From: Tubiluchus corallicola
Taxonomy: Eukaryota > Priapulida > Priapulimorpha > Priapulimorphida > Tubiluchidae
Reading direction: 5' to 3'
DNA: 64,000 nt
Assembly (NCBI GenBank): GCA_030141605.1
Contig: JAQGDQ010000043.1
Coordinates: 761,501-825,500, forward strand
The translations under genes and the position numbers were made by a program. Within the stretch, counting starts at the first letter, position 1. Every line of letters starts with the position of its first letter. This document shows, piece by piece, positions 30,801 to 41,297 of the stretch. The notes under the pieces are model-generated. The model did no database searches. It was given only the letters and a program-made list of their open reading frames with translations, and was not told the DNA's origin.

Positions 30801-31543
30801 GCCAGACCAATAAAAAAGGTAGCGGAAGCTAAAGCTCGGAAAAAACGGAAAGCAGCTAAGCGCCTGGAACGTGCTAGAAAAAAAGCTGAGGCAATAACTG
30901 AAAATTTGGATATGACAGATCGGGAGAAAATAGCTCACATTAGGCAGTAAGTGACTTCATACAATGGTTTACCCCTCTGAAATATATCTAAAATTCTAGT
31001 TATTTGCTACAGGTAATTTATGATTTTAGGTATGGGGTGGGGTAGTCCTTGGGATAACCTTTTACACGATTAGTTGCTAAAGTTGATTGGTACGAATCTG
31101 CCTCACACCAACTCATTGAATGAACGATTCCAACCAAGGACTCAAGTAAATCTTGTTATGAGATGGCATTTAACCAGAACTTTATCATGTATATAAACAT
31201 ACTACATAAACAAATTTTAAATCTAAAACATGATTTGGTACTGCTAGAATGATATTGGAATTAAATATTGCACGTTTCAAGTTTTACTTTTCTCAGTTCA
31301 CATAGTACACATTAATAAAAAACATCTGTTGATTGCAGACTCTACAAGAAAGCTGGAATCGGCAAGAAACGGAGAGAGGTCACCTATGTTATGGCCAAGA
31401 AAGGCATGGGAAAGCGTGTCAAGAAGCCAAAGAGTGTGTCTGGTCCATTTAAAGTGGTAGATCGACGCATGAAAAAGGACAAATTAAAAGCAAAGGCTAA
31501 CGAAAAAACTGCCAGAAAGAAAGCTAAAAGTAAAAGCAAATGA
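21876..31543 (+). CDS. FTSJ3: FTSJ3/Spb1-type pre-rRNA 2'-O-ribose methyltransferase
   Basis: Fourteen exons join without a frame break into 848 aa: 21876-21942, 22101-22253, 23339-23518, 24078-24330, 24804-24984, 25105-25277, 25540-25780, 26367-26575, 27231-27421, 27916-28233, 29166-29268, 29473-29557, 30759-30946, 31339-31543. Human FTSJ3 is nearly the same length. The N-terminal FtsJ domain (residues 1-205) has the SAM-binding LCAAPGGW and the full K-D-K-E tetrad at Lys31, Asp117 (LNDGAP), Lys157 (WFISK) and Glu192 (SAEIFVV). A central region (about 230-400) matches the DUF3381 part, with [14 protein letters not shown]. Acidic and basic coiled stretches follow. The Spb1 C-terminal domain includes [20 protein letters not shown] and a Lys-rich end typical of nucleolar proteins. 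Known role: methylation of pre-rRNA and 60S subunit assembly in the nucleolus. It starts 325 bp from the divergent TLC-domain gene. Confidence 0.97.
27078..27161. mobile_element. Small palindromic TA-flanked element in FTSJ3 intron 8
   Basis: GTATAACTCGAAC at 27103-27115 is answered by a perfect inverted copy at 27136-27148. The right end then reads AGTTTACTG followed by TA, the form seen at the ends of pogo/Tigger-type elements. The left end is less clear. It lies 70 bp upstream of exon 9. Confidence 0.5.
29573..29911. mobile_element. Foldback element in FTSJ3 intron 12
   Basis: The left arm, 29573-29669, and right arm, 29811-29911, are near-exact inverted copies about 100 bp long. Shared blocks are TATGTAACAGATATA, GTATATAGCATAAAACA, GAATTTTACAGTAACAG and GTTAATGAAC. 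The 140 bp between them is unrelated AT-rich sequence. The form is that of a non-coding foldback transposon; the transcript would fold into a long hairpin. It begins 16 bp after the exon 12 donor site. Confidence 0.85.
30148..30435. mobile_element. TA-flanked short inverted-repeat transposon (pogo/Tigger-like MITE)
   Basis: The element begins CAG and ends CTG, with TA directly outside both ends (30146-30147 and 30436-30437). The ends contain inverted GCGACTTATGAC and GTCGACTTACGAC blocks. A TA target duplication and CAG ends are the signature of the Tc1/mariner superfamily, pogo/Tigger branch. It has no ORF. It lies in FTSJ3 intron 12. Confidence 0.6.
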
Positions 31544-31606
31544 ACAAATATTAAAAAAATACTTATATAGTATGTGTGCATGCGGTTCATTGTATATAAG
31601 CAAACA

Positions 31607-31612
31607 AATAAA
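31607..31612 (+). terminator. Candidate poly(A) signal of FTSJ3
   Basis: AATAAA lies 64 bp after the FTSJ3 stop codon, the first after the stop, followed by a TG-rich stretch. Confidence 0.6.
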
Positions 31613-33138
31613 ATGTGCTTCTAAATATACCAGGTATGCAGTTTCATATTTTATTATCTGTAAGTGCTTATTATATCATTTTGTTTTAAATGTTAACATG
31701 AAAGTTGCCATTGTCACTCATTAACAGCTATTTTAGTCTGTCCGCAAAATCATGTAAATGTGTTAAAAAGCAAGCTCTTCAAAGCAATGCAATAAATATC
31801 CCACGGTGCGAAAGCCTACCATAGGCATGCCGTCATGGTTGAATTGGCAAAGCAAATTGTCCATGCGAACAAGAATACAGTACATGCAACTACTAGACAT
31901 CCCATTCTGGTATGTAAAAGACAAGTAATTGACCTTGTGTCATGTAATACTGCACATTACGCAGCACACATGCTATACTAAAGTCAATTTGAATTTCTTT
32001 TATATCAAAAATATGCATAAAGCTTTTCACTTGCATGGAAAAAAGAAAAATGAATTACTTATTTCTCGATTTCCAACATGGGACTGATCTCAAAGATTGT
32101 ATAAGTATGGTAACTTTGAAAGTTATAGCTAAGTAATGTTTATATTAGTAAAAATAATCACATGTTGTTTTTGAAAATTATAACAATGTATAAACAATAT
32201 CTATAGATCAGCATTTTATTATTCTCTTTGTCAAGGATAAATATAAACTTCTTTGATGTTGTGTACATTTTCGTGAACAACAAAACCTAAATAAAGTACA
32301 GGGTGATACATAATCGTTTCCTTAGGGGACAAAAATAACTAGCAACTGTACAGAACAATTTGTTGAATCAATGTAATGTTGAAGCAATAGCAAATCTGTC
32401 ATGCACACAAAATTTAGTGTGAAAGCCTCGTGTAAATTGTACAGCCTGCAGACTTGAGAATATGATTGGAGGAGCGACTCGAAAATTTTAGGATTAATTT
32501 TTTTCGGTCGAACTGAATAACTTGGAAATTCACCCTCAATGCCACCAATTGCACTAGAACTGTTCTGAAAGAGGGTCAACATGCTAAGTTGATAAAAAAA
32601 TCATGCCTTTGACAGCTGTTCAACAGACAAACTACTTGTAAAATTTCTGCAAAATGTGTTGGGGGGATATTGAATTCTTCAAGTCACTGCTCTGACTTGA
32701 CGATATTTGACAAATTAACTGACTGGACTTGACAAATATGAAAATCTCTGTTAATTTGTGTCTCTGATCACGTGAACAGTTTGCATTTGCAACCACTCAT
32801 CGTACATTAAAATTGAAAAACGAGTTGCATCGGTATTAAAAAGACTTTAACTGTTACAGAACATAGTGATTATAACGAAACTATCATACGTTTAGTTTTC
32901 CAAGTATATATTCGAAGTAAAAAGATTGTTGATATTTGGCGAATCTGGCATTACAACAAGGTTTGAGTGTATTTTATTTTGGACTGTAGCTTATAGAGTA
33001 TATTGGGCCATAGACCAAGCTTTTGGTAACTAAAACAACTACGTCTATTGCACACGCCCACCCTTTGAATGTATTGCCTGACTGACACGCACTTCTACAG
33101 GACTTTTAATGACATCTAAAATACATGTATTTATATAA
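31613..33138. other. Non-coding interval between FTSJ3 and ECI1
   Basis: The 1.5 kb lies between convergent genes. An 86-codon minus-strand open frame (32322-32582) has no motif I can name and could be a transposon relic. Nothing else was recognised. Confidence 0.45.
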
Positions 33139-33990
33139 TCACTTTTTATTTTTCTTTAAACTTGTTAGGTAATCATTTAGTATTTTTTGAAAAGAGTCTC
33201 CTGTTATGATTTCTATTACTGTGTCTAGTTCTTGTTTGCGAATCTTATGAAAACTTTGCACCAACGGAGAACGATAACCTAGTTTTGTTGCAGATACTGC
33301 TGTTGTACAGGGGGCGAGAAATTTAGTGGCTTCATTTACTGTCTCAGGCAAAAGCTTGTCGACATCTTCAACAAGTTTATCTACAATCCCAGCAGCAAGC
33401 GCTTCTTCCGGAATAAATGCGTCACCACGACAACCGTACAGTTCTGCATAGCGGTGCGTAATCACTTGCTGGTAATTCCACTTTAACCAGAATGGCAGCG
33501 GAAGTCCAAGCACAACTTCATTCAAGCCAATCTTAAACTTGCCTTTTGTCATTACACGGAAGTCTGTTGCCAGCGCAAGCATACAACCTCCCGCAAGTGC
33601 ATGACCTGTGATTGCAGCTAATGTAACCAGTCTGCTGTTGTATAACTGTAACCAGCAGTCCTGCAATGCTGTCCACTTTTCTCTGAGCTTAGATTCCTCT
33701 GGCTGATATAATCCTGACAAATCTAATCCTGCTGAAAACACTTTGTTAGATGCAGATGTCAGAATGAGGCACCTGCAGTCTTGATTTGCTTCTAAGGCAG
33801 CTATTGTGGAAGCTATTTCTTTCATAAATGCAGTGTCCATGCTGTTCACAGGTAGTTTATTCATGGTTACTGTAGCAATACCACTTTTCTCGTCTTCTTG
33901 TACATTCAGGTGGCTTATATATCTTCTTGGTAATTGTTGACGAAGCAAAGAAAGCTTCCTGGACAATCGAGGTATTATCATGTTCATCAT
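33139..33990 (-). CDS. ECI1: Enoyl-CoA delta-isomerase 1, mitochondrial
   Basis: This is an uninterrupted 283 aa crotonase-family protein. The first 25 residues are rich in Arg, Lys, Leu and Ser and lack acidic residues, as expected for a mitochondrial presequence. The crotonase fold follows: FSAGLDLSGLY (first oxyanion-hole segment), GHALAGGCMLAL (second) and KIGLNEVVLGLPLP, with Glu158 in the position of the single catalytic Glu of ECI1. There is one catalytic Glu and no second one at the enoyl-CoA hydratase position, which supports isomerase over hydratase. Known role: moving cis-3 or trans-3 double bonds to trans-2 so that unsaturated fatty acids can enter beta-oxidation. Length fits the family (human about 300 aa). 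It has no introns, unlike every other gene here. Either ATG (33990 or 33987) could be used. Confidence 0.93.
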   Translation of the reverse strand: MMNMIIPRLSRKLSLLRQQLPRRYISHLNVQEDEKSGIATVTMNKLPVNSMDTAFMKEIASTIAALEANQDCRCLILTSASNKVFSAGLDLSGLYQPEESKLREKWTALQDCWLQLYNSRLVTLAAITGHALAGGCMLALATDFRVMTKGKFKIGLNEVVLGLPLPFWLKWNYQQVITHRYAELYGCRGDAFIPEEALAAGIVDKLVEDVDKLLPETVNEATKFLAPCTTAVSATKLGYRSPLVQSFHKIRKQELDTVIEIITGDSFQKILNDYLTSLKKNKK

Positions 33991-34445
33991 TTATTTTTCA
34001 ATGTACTTACCCTTCACAAAAGAAAAAACATGATGATTAAGAATTCCACAAAGGATCTGCAAACACTGGGAGAGAATGACATTCTAGTAAGCAAAATAAA
34101 CATTAATTCTATGTGTTATACTCTTCTTATAGACAGATGATAGTTGAGGAAAAGATGGCCGTGAAAACATAGCACCACTGCAAAGAGCATTTATCACTGT
34201 GTGCTTACCAGTCATTCTTGTAAGCTACAAAATGGGCAGACAAAACATTTGTGGATGGCTGAACGTCTGTGTATAGTACTTTTGTCCAAAATTTAAGTGC
34301 GTGTATATATAGCCACGATACTGGTTACAAGGTTCACACGAATAATATGGGTCTTGAGCTTTTTTTGACACAGATAAATTCTTTATAAGCATGTAAGCAA
34401 GTAACTAAGCTGACGTTTGATTTTGGTCATAATATAAACAATGTA

Positions 34446-34621
34446 CAGTCAGACCTCGTTATAAGGCCCCCTTCATAATGGAAACTTCGCATAACATGCA
34501 AATTTTTAGCAAAGCAAAGTACATGTATCTATACTTAAATAGGACTGTCGGTATTAATGCACTTTATTATAATGCCAACTTTTCTGCTATCCCAACGCAG
34601 ACGGTATAAAGAGGTTTGCTG
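34446..34621. mobile_element. TA-flanked 176 bp inverted-repeat MITE (pogo/Tigger-like)
   Basis: The left end is CAGTCAGACCTCGTTATA and the right end, reverse-complemented, is CAGCAAACCTCTTTATA. Both ends are directly bordered by TA (34444-34445 and 34622-34623). The CAG start, the CCTC..TTATA body of the terminal repeat and the TA duplication match pogo/Tigger-type MITEs. There is no ORF. Confidence 0.75.
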
Positions 34622-34689
34622 TACAGGTATATGATTTAGGGCAGGTCATATAAAAATGCTGACATTGTTATGACTTAAATACCACATCT

Positions 34690-36110
34690 AAGCAAATACG
34701 TTTTGGGACATTCCAGGTGAAATCACCAATGCAAAACACCCTTATGTCACAGATTTTAATGCAATTTGGTGTGTTGGTTTGGGTCAGCAAAACTGGGTCA
34801 ACGGATCAATTGTTATGGTCCTTTGAAAATGGCCGAAAGGGCTAAAAAAATCAGCGTGACTTGGAATTTTTAAACGATCATAACTCAAAAAGTCAAAATC
34901 CAATTTTGATGGGAGTGGTATCATTTTAAAGGTAATTCAATAAGCTTTCAGAATCTGCAATAAAACATCAGGTAGCTGGTGTCTGAATTTACATTAACTT
35001 TTGACCTTTACTTTGACCTTGTGGGAGAGCATATTTTGGACCGAATCTGACATTTTTGAATTCCTTGGTATCTGAACCATCTACTCTGTAAAAAGCTTTT
35101 TTTGCTTTGAACAATTTTTATAGGCATTTGAATTACAAAACTAATTCGTGGTGAATGTATATATCATAAAGTATGTATGTGTACCATATGTTTCATATAT
35201 GAATCCATTGAATATTTGGTGTTTAGGAGTCAGTCATCTTTAAATTTTACAAGCTTATTGCATATGTATTTTGCATAATGTGTGAGTTTATTTTAGTGAA
35301 ATGTGGATAAGTGCAGTTTTTAGTCAAAAGAAAGTTCATGTCATCACCTAATGTACACCAGGGAGACATCTTTGAGGAATCTAGAGACTTTTGAGACATT
35401 TAAGTTCAAGAACTGATGTCCCTTTACCAATGATCACAACTCTGTGTGAGCATCATGAACAACTCTTTTTGATTAATTCTCAGCTGCAAGGAAATGCTGT
35501 TATCCATTTTCTCTTCACAAGAGTATTATCCACAAATCCTTGAAAGGCATTACAGAAGATCTTTTCAGACAATTTAAAAATCCACCAAAATCTGTTGTAA
35601 TTGGTAAAGAAGTGTGTCTAAGTTGTGGCATGTAACTCAAACAAAATGTTGATCATGAATTAGACAGTGATGCAGAGGATTACACAGAAGTTTTATCATC
35701 AGAAGTTTTATCATATCAAGAGATGTATCTTTGATGAGCTATAATTGTTGACTCTGGATAAAACACCAACAAAAACAGGTTAGTTATTATTATCCTATGA
35801 AGATGTGGTGGTTTTCCCAAATAGTAAACTTCATCATGCACACTCATGCAAACAATTTTGCAAGTAGAAAAGACAGGGTTGGCATTACAAGGGGACTGAG
35901 CGGATTCTCTCATACTTTATCAAGATCCCCCTCAAGTGAAAATTCAGGACTGGTAAAAGTTCACAAAATCAAAATTAAGGAAGACAATTTTAAACAGTGC
36001 ATTTCATTCCAAAGAAAAGTAAGATTGTTCCTCGGTTATCACAGAACTAAAATTCAGATGGTCAGAGAACTGATATGCCATGTTCTAGTTATGATAAGAT
36101 TACATAAATA
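34690..36110. other. Repeat-like intergenic stretch upstream of the TMEM53-like gene
   Basis: The sequence holds decayed open frames and phrases such as ACTTTTGACCTTTACTTTG, and looks like an old transposable element. The clearest remnant is the Cys-rich frame at 35480-35635, listed separately. I could not define element ends. Confidence 0.35.
35480..35635 (+). pseudogene. Remnant of a Cys/His-rich transposon-associated ORF
   Basis: A 51-codon frame reads ARKCCYPFSLHK, then KSLKGITEDLF and VVIGKEVCLSCGM before a stop. The spacing CC-P-x4-H ... C-x2-C suggests a zinc-binding module like one found in hypothetical, often repeat-encoded, proteins of many invertebrate genomes (from memory, not searched). 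Upstream, in another frame, CEHHEQLFLIN looks like the preceding part, so there is a frameshift. Downstream, after the stop, an acidic Ser/Asp segment continues in the same frame. This is a broken copy. Confidence 0.4.
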
Positions 36111-36930
36111 AATTTATAAAGTTCTTCTATTAAAAAATTTAAAGAAATGTTTAAACACCAAATCTCCAACTCATATAGTACTTTTCCTTTGTTTTAACCC
36201 AGGGAATATAATCATTATTTATTAATTTCAGTTTTAGATTCATACACCATCAGCAGTCACAGCATGATGCAAACCAGCTTGTATTAGTATAAAAATTCAT
36301 GATTACACATGGTTGCACGTTGGTGCTATCATAACAACCATAATTCTTACATCTGCAGTTTTTTCTCATTTTAGCCATAACATTTTTTCACTTATTCCTT
36401 TTCTACATACTTTTGTATATTCAGTCGTTCTTATAAGCTATTACAAGCTTCTTGAATTGCTGCAATAGTATAATCATAAATAAATACCAATTGTTATCAC
36501 TAACTAGAATTATGCAATAATGTATATGTATCATTGTATGTTACTATGATATACTATTGATGTGAAATAAATAAATTGAACTATTCGTTTCCATTACAAA
36601 AAGAGTTAGCTAACCGTAAAAATGTGAAATCATATTGTGAAAACACGTTAACACCTCACCTCAAGTCAGTTGAAGACAAACACAATAATAGTTTACGTTC
36701 ACTCAGGCTGTACGTTACAGTGTACTATAGTAGCCTAAATAAACTCACGTAAGGTTAATGGTTACTCTCTAATACCGCCCAATCATCATGGGATATGTCT
36801 ATGCTGCGACTCTGCGCCACGTGTGTATTTCTGAAGCAGAAGCTACATATACTGTATGTACAGCACACAGATGTGGTGTACGCTCTTTAACTCACACTGT
36901 GCTCATTAGGTGGCAGCAACACTTTTCTGT

Positions 36931-36947
36931 TAGGTCGGTCCGACCTA
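36931..36947. promoter_or_regulatory. 17 bp inverted repeat upstream of the TMEM53-like gene
   Basis: TAGGTCGG and CCGACCTA are perfect inverted arms around a single T, 168 bp before the start codon. The symmetry suits a dimeric transcription factor site, but no factor can be named. Confidence 0.25.
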
Positions 36948-37114
36948 TGAATTGCCTCGAATTTCCAGTGTTCTGATTGACTCGCTTTATTCTTTTTTAT
37001 ACGGTGAAACCGTGCACCTTATTTCTTTTTGTTCAGGTGGTTGCGATTCCCTCATCGAGCGTTTGTTGGGTGATTGCTTTTTTTGCGTTCTTGTATCGGC
37101 TGTAGATCAGAACA

Positions 37115-40100
37115 ATGTTGGTGAAAGTTACGGTTTCGCTATTCAGGATGCTGAGTAATAGAAAACGCCAAATCACAAAGGTAATTCATTGACACTGAGT
37201 ATGTGAGTTTAGTTTAATAAGACATAACGCTTAATTATTAAACGAAAAACTATCACTTTATTTTTACTCTAACCGTTATTTTAACGGACACATGTCATCC
37301 CCATTCATGAATAATGGGTGACATAATACTGAAATCGGCAAACATCAATCAATCTGCTGGGATTTACAATTGGTGAAACATTGTGCTTGGGTAATACTAA
37401 TAGTGGTGCAGACGGAAAGGTTAGAAAGAGTCAGATTTCTAAGTTTCTCCAAGCCAAAAATCTTTAACAAACGTGCCGTTTGATCAAATCTCTGACGGCT
37501 TAAGGAGTTGAACCCTTTCAATTTTCTAAAAACCCTGTCTGTCCCAAGGTAATTACTTTTCTATTTTTTTATTTTAAGTTTTTATGCAATCAGAAGAGAT
37601 TATCAAATACTACATTACTGCATAAAATAGTAATAATGTCCATTAAGATTGGACATCCAATATATGGCAAAACTCTTAATTGTTATTCACAAAGTTTCTT
37701 AAGGGCAACTTATGTAAAACCCATGTTGCTCATCTCAATCTTTTACGCTGATCATGTATAAATTTTATACCAAGGCAATCTGAAGTAATTTTATTGAAGT
37801 ATAATTAAAAAACCTATAATTTCACATATAAGTTGTACAGGGATTGACATTTTTTCATTTATCAAGCAAGTGTTAGTGAAACTGGGCTGTATAGGTGAGA
37901 CTTAGCACATTCTGCTGATCTGTGTATTATGCATTCTGCCAGTCTCGAAAATTTGTATAATCTGCACAGTGAACATATTAAAAGTTTGCGAACAAGTGTA
38001 AAACCTGGTTAATTAAAAAATATTCTTTACTGTTTGTATTTGATTGGGCTGTCAATAGTTGCAATTTTGTTTGTTAACTTTGTAAGTGCTGGATTTTTCA
38101 GGCATTTGTGCCTTTAATGATGGTACAAAACATGTCAACACAAACGAGCAACATCACCAATCAGATCATCAATCGGAATCTCGAGTTACGAACATTTGCT
38201 AGTGCGACAGAAGAGCAAGAAGATCGTCCTCTCGTACTTCTACTCGGGTGGCTGCTGGCGAAAAAACGACACCTGTATAAGTACGGTGATGTGTATTTAA
38301 GTCGGGGTTGTGATGTCTTGAATGTTCGCATTTATCCTGATCAAGGTTTAGTGCCAACGAGAGCACAGAAGGTCATGGCAGAAGTTCTGGACTATGTGTC
38401 AAGTTACAAAATTGACATGACCCCGCCTCCATTACTAGTTCACGCTTTTTCCATTGGAGCGTATCTCTTTGGTGAGTGTCTGGTTCAAGCTGAGAAATAT
38501 CCAGAAAAGTACCAACCCATCATTAATCGATTTGTTGGACAAATCTATGATAGTGGAGTAGATTTTGAAGGAGTTCCATATGGCTTTGCTCAAGCTCTAA
38601 CACATAATAAAGTTTTGCAGAAGATGATCCAGAAAAGTATTGAAACTTATTTGGCAACTACCTACAACAGCATTACAAGGTGTGATTCTTTTTGTGATTT
38701 TCCTTTTCCAATAATACACATAGTCTTTTACCTTCTATAATATTTATGCCAGTATGTTGAACGCATACAGTGGCTTGTTCAAAAAAGTTTTTTATAGGAA
38801 GCTTCTAAGGTGCAGTTATAACAGGGTGTTGTTACAAAGCTGTGTTTTGCTCCCTAATATAAAGTCTAAACCCCATCTCATTAAATATTAATTTTGTTTT
38901 CACCATGTATAAGAAATACCCGCTGTTTCTTATGTTATTCCTAATCGTAAAATCTGCAGGCAATCTTATAGCAAATGTAAGGTAAATTTCATGCCATAGA
39001 TTGTTCTAGTATGTAACTTACTGTTTTCTTTTTAAAATGAATCCTTGCATTTACAGACATTACATCAAATCTGCAAAAACATTCCATGACCATCCAAGTC
39101 ATGCTCCCGCATTGTTGTTGTATTCTCGGAGTGACCCTGTGGGGACAGCATTTGGCAACGAAAGGGTGAGTTATGGCACAGTTTCACTCATTTTTATAAA
39201 CATATTAGCAAGCAGTAGATCATTAAAAAATGTATTTGTTGATGTCAGTTAAAAAATGAGCATAGTTGTTGGTCTAATAAAGTATTTCTTACCCTAGTTT
39301 TTTATTTGGTGCTGTTCTTACAAGATACTGTATGAGAGTTTGCAAGGGGAGAGAATAAAATGAGTAAAACTTTGCAGGGTCTCACCTAGTAAACTCTGTT
39401 ACTGTCAATCCCAGCTGTCAATGCATTTTCTGCATTTTAGAGAACTTTTTGGAAGCCAAATGCAAACTAAATTTTGAGAATTGATGTATTTATTTTGCTT
39501 TATTTTTTTTTATTTTACGATTATTTCATAAAAAGTACCATACAATAATAAACAAATCTTAATTAAAGATCACAATTAAAACTATTACTACAAGTCAAAT
39601 AAAATAAATACTTACACAAGAACAGAGAATTAGTAAGCTAAATATGTAGAAAAGGGCTAGTAATTGAATATTCCCAATGAGCAAAAATATTCAAAATGAC
39701 ATCAATATTAAGAATAGAACTGCGAAATATAATTTTTAATGTGATAATTTGAGCAAAATTAACCTGTATACAAAAAAATTATTGTTAGAATTTCAGTTTA
39801 CTCTTTCTGATATTTTGGTCTATGTGTGTTATGTGGTTTTTTAACTACCTTTAAATGCAAGTATCTGCACACTCACAGTTATAGGTCAAAAACTTTCTAA
39901 GATTTATGATCGGAGAAGCCCTAATGTTGAAATAACAAGTGTTCTGCTCTGGATATAATTGGGCTTTAATAAATGTTTAACAAATGAAAAAATATGAGCA
40001 TGATCCTGGCTAAAATGCATAGCGCAGTGCAAGAGACTTGTTATACAAATAGCATATAACTACACTGTAATGAGAATATATCTCTGGTAACAGTCTATTA

Positions 40101-40823
40101 TGGTAGAGATAGAGACAGAGCAAACTAGCTGTATCTTAACTTGATACCTCTTAACATATATATTAAACATTCTTTAGCCAATGAAGCCTTTCCACTCTAA
40201 TTAAACAACATTATAGTTTTAATCAGCTCTTGCAAATCAGTTCTGCTTGTAGTAGTTTTGCTCCATTGTGTTTTTGCAACTTTATCCGCTGTCCATTGGA
40301 TTTGTTAGTTTTCTGGAGAGCTGTGAACTTCACAGCTACATACTGGCATGCAGTGCTCAACATACTTTGACAACATGTTTCATTACCCCACTTTGGGTCC
40401 CTTTTTTTCATTGAGCCATCAGGGTAATGACTCCAAGTAGTAATCTGTTTTGCTCACAGACGCCACCTGTGTTGAGTTAATTCGCATTTTTTGATAACCA
40501 GTGTTTAACCTAAGTAAAATGGCTAACCAGTCTGTGAGATGGTAGTCTCTATTGCAGAAGTTTTTACCAATTAGGTTTTATTTGATCATGTTACTAATTT
40601 TGCTTGTAATCTTTTATTATAGGTTATGAGAAGTTGGGACAAATTAGGCATTGAATATTACTACAAAGCTTGGGACAAGTCGCCGCATGTTGGTCACATG
40701 CATCACCACCAGGAGGAATATTTAGCCGTACTGTCTGCCTTCCTGGACAGAGTCGGATTGCCGGCCGAAAGCAAAAGCCACAAAACAGAAAAAAAAGAAG
40801 CCGTGGCTACTCGTAGTGTTTAA
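37115..40823 (+). CDS. TMEM53/DUF829 family alpha/beta-hydrolase-like protein
   Basis: Four exons join in frame into 317 aa: 37115-37180, 38102-38679, 39057-39165 and 40623-40823. Family features are RPLVLLLGWLLAKKRHLYKY (first strand and turn), VHAFSIGAYLFGE with the presumed nucleophile at Ser139, LLYSRSDPVGT with Asp241, and KSPHVGHMHHHQEEY with His276; a complete Ser-Asp-His set is in place. Vertebrate TMEM53 is an inner nuclear membrane protein that limits SMAD signalling, with no proven enzyme activity. The N-terminal 50 residues, including the exon 1 start MLVKVTVSLFRML, are basic and free of acidic residues over the first 30, which looks more like a mitochondrial presequence than a TMEM53 N-terminus. 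The protein could be a mitochondrial DUF829 paralogue and not the TMEM53 orthologue. The start is the only ATG giving an open first exon. Confidence 0.85.
39484..39722 (-). mobile_element. Retroelement-like A-tailed segment, copy B
   Basis: Read on the minus strand, this segment matches 51213-51452 (plus) over about 230 bp. Shared blocks are TTCTTAAT, ACATATTTAGCTTACTAAT (then TCTCTGT) and TTTTAATTGTGAT. The match ends in an A-rich AATAAA-type tail in the same orientation in both copies, as expected for the 3' end of a non-LTR retrotransposon. It lies in intron 3 of the TMEM53-like gene, antisense to it. Confidence 0.75.
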
Positions 40824-41177
40824 GATGATACTGCCGAAATTAAAATTACAACACTTCAGTTGATTACGAGTTCTCCAGAGTACATGCCTTTTAAATAGCA
40901 GCCTATATTAGTGATTCGGAAATATGATGGTGCACCCATATTCACAAAGAATGTGTACCAAATGTAGATATGAATGCTTAAATTTGCTCATTTAGAATAA
41001 CATTCACCAAGGTGTTTGGTCGCTTATGGATTGGGGAAAACGGGCATGTCATACCTAGTCTATGGTTTAACAGTGGAAGTTAAAATTACAAATGTACAAT
41101 GGACATATTTTTGTACTTTGCCCAAGCAGGTTGAAAGACATGTGACATACAAACGTTGGGTATTTTGAAATCAAAAG

Positions 41178-41297
41178 TTTTAATGGAAGGAATTTACAAT
41201 TCTCCACACAATTTAAATTCTCTAGATCCCTAATCCTAAGGCTTTATGAACTAATTTCTTGTCTGTGCAGAATTGTAAACTTTAGCCATTTTAATGT
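41178..41297. repeat. Short inverted-terminal repeat with a CCCTAA-like core, copy B
   Basis: Inverted ends are TTAATGGAAGGAATTTACAA at the left and GAATTGTAAACTTTAG at the right; the core is ATCCCTAATCCTAA. It is homologous to 12921-13046. It lies in the likely 3' UTR of the TMEM53-like gene. Confidence 0.7.

Noticed and set aside
32322-32582. 86-codon minus-strand open frame between FTSJ3 and ECI1
   Set aside because: No motif that I can name; not supported as a gene.
35797-36111. 104-codon plus-strand open frame upstream of the TMEM53-like gene
   Set aside because: No domain and no splice connection; lies in repeat-like sequence.
36788-36976. Small open frame near the TMEM53-like promoter
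   Set aside because: No family similarity; overlaps the expected 5' flank and probably arises by chance.
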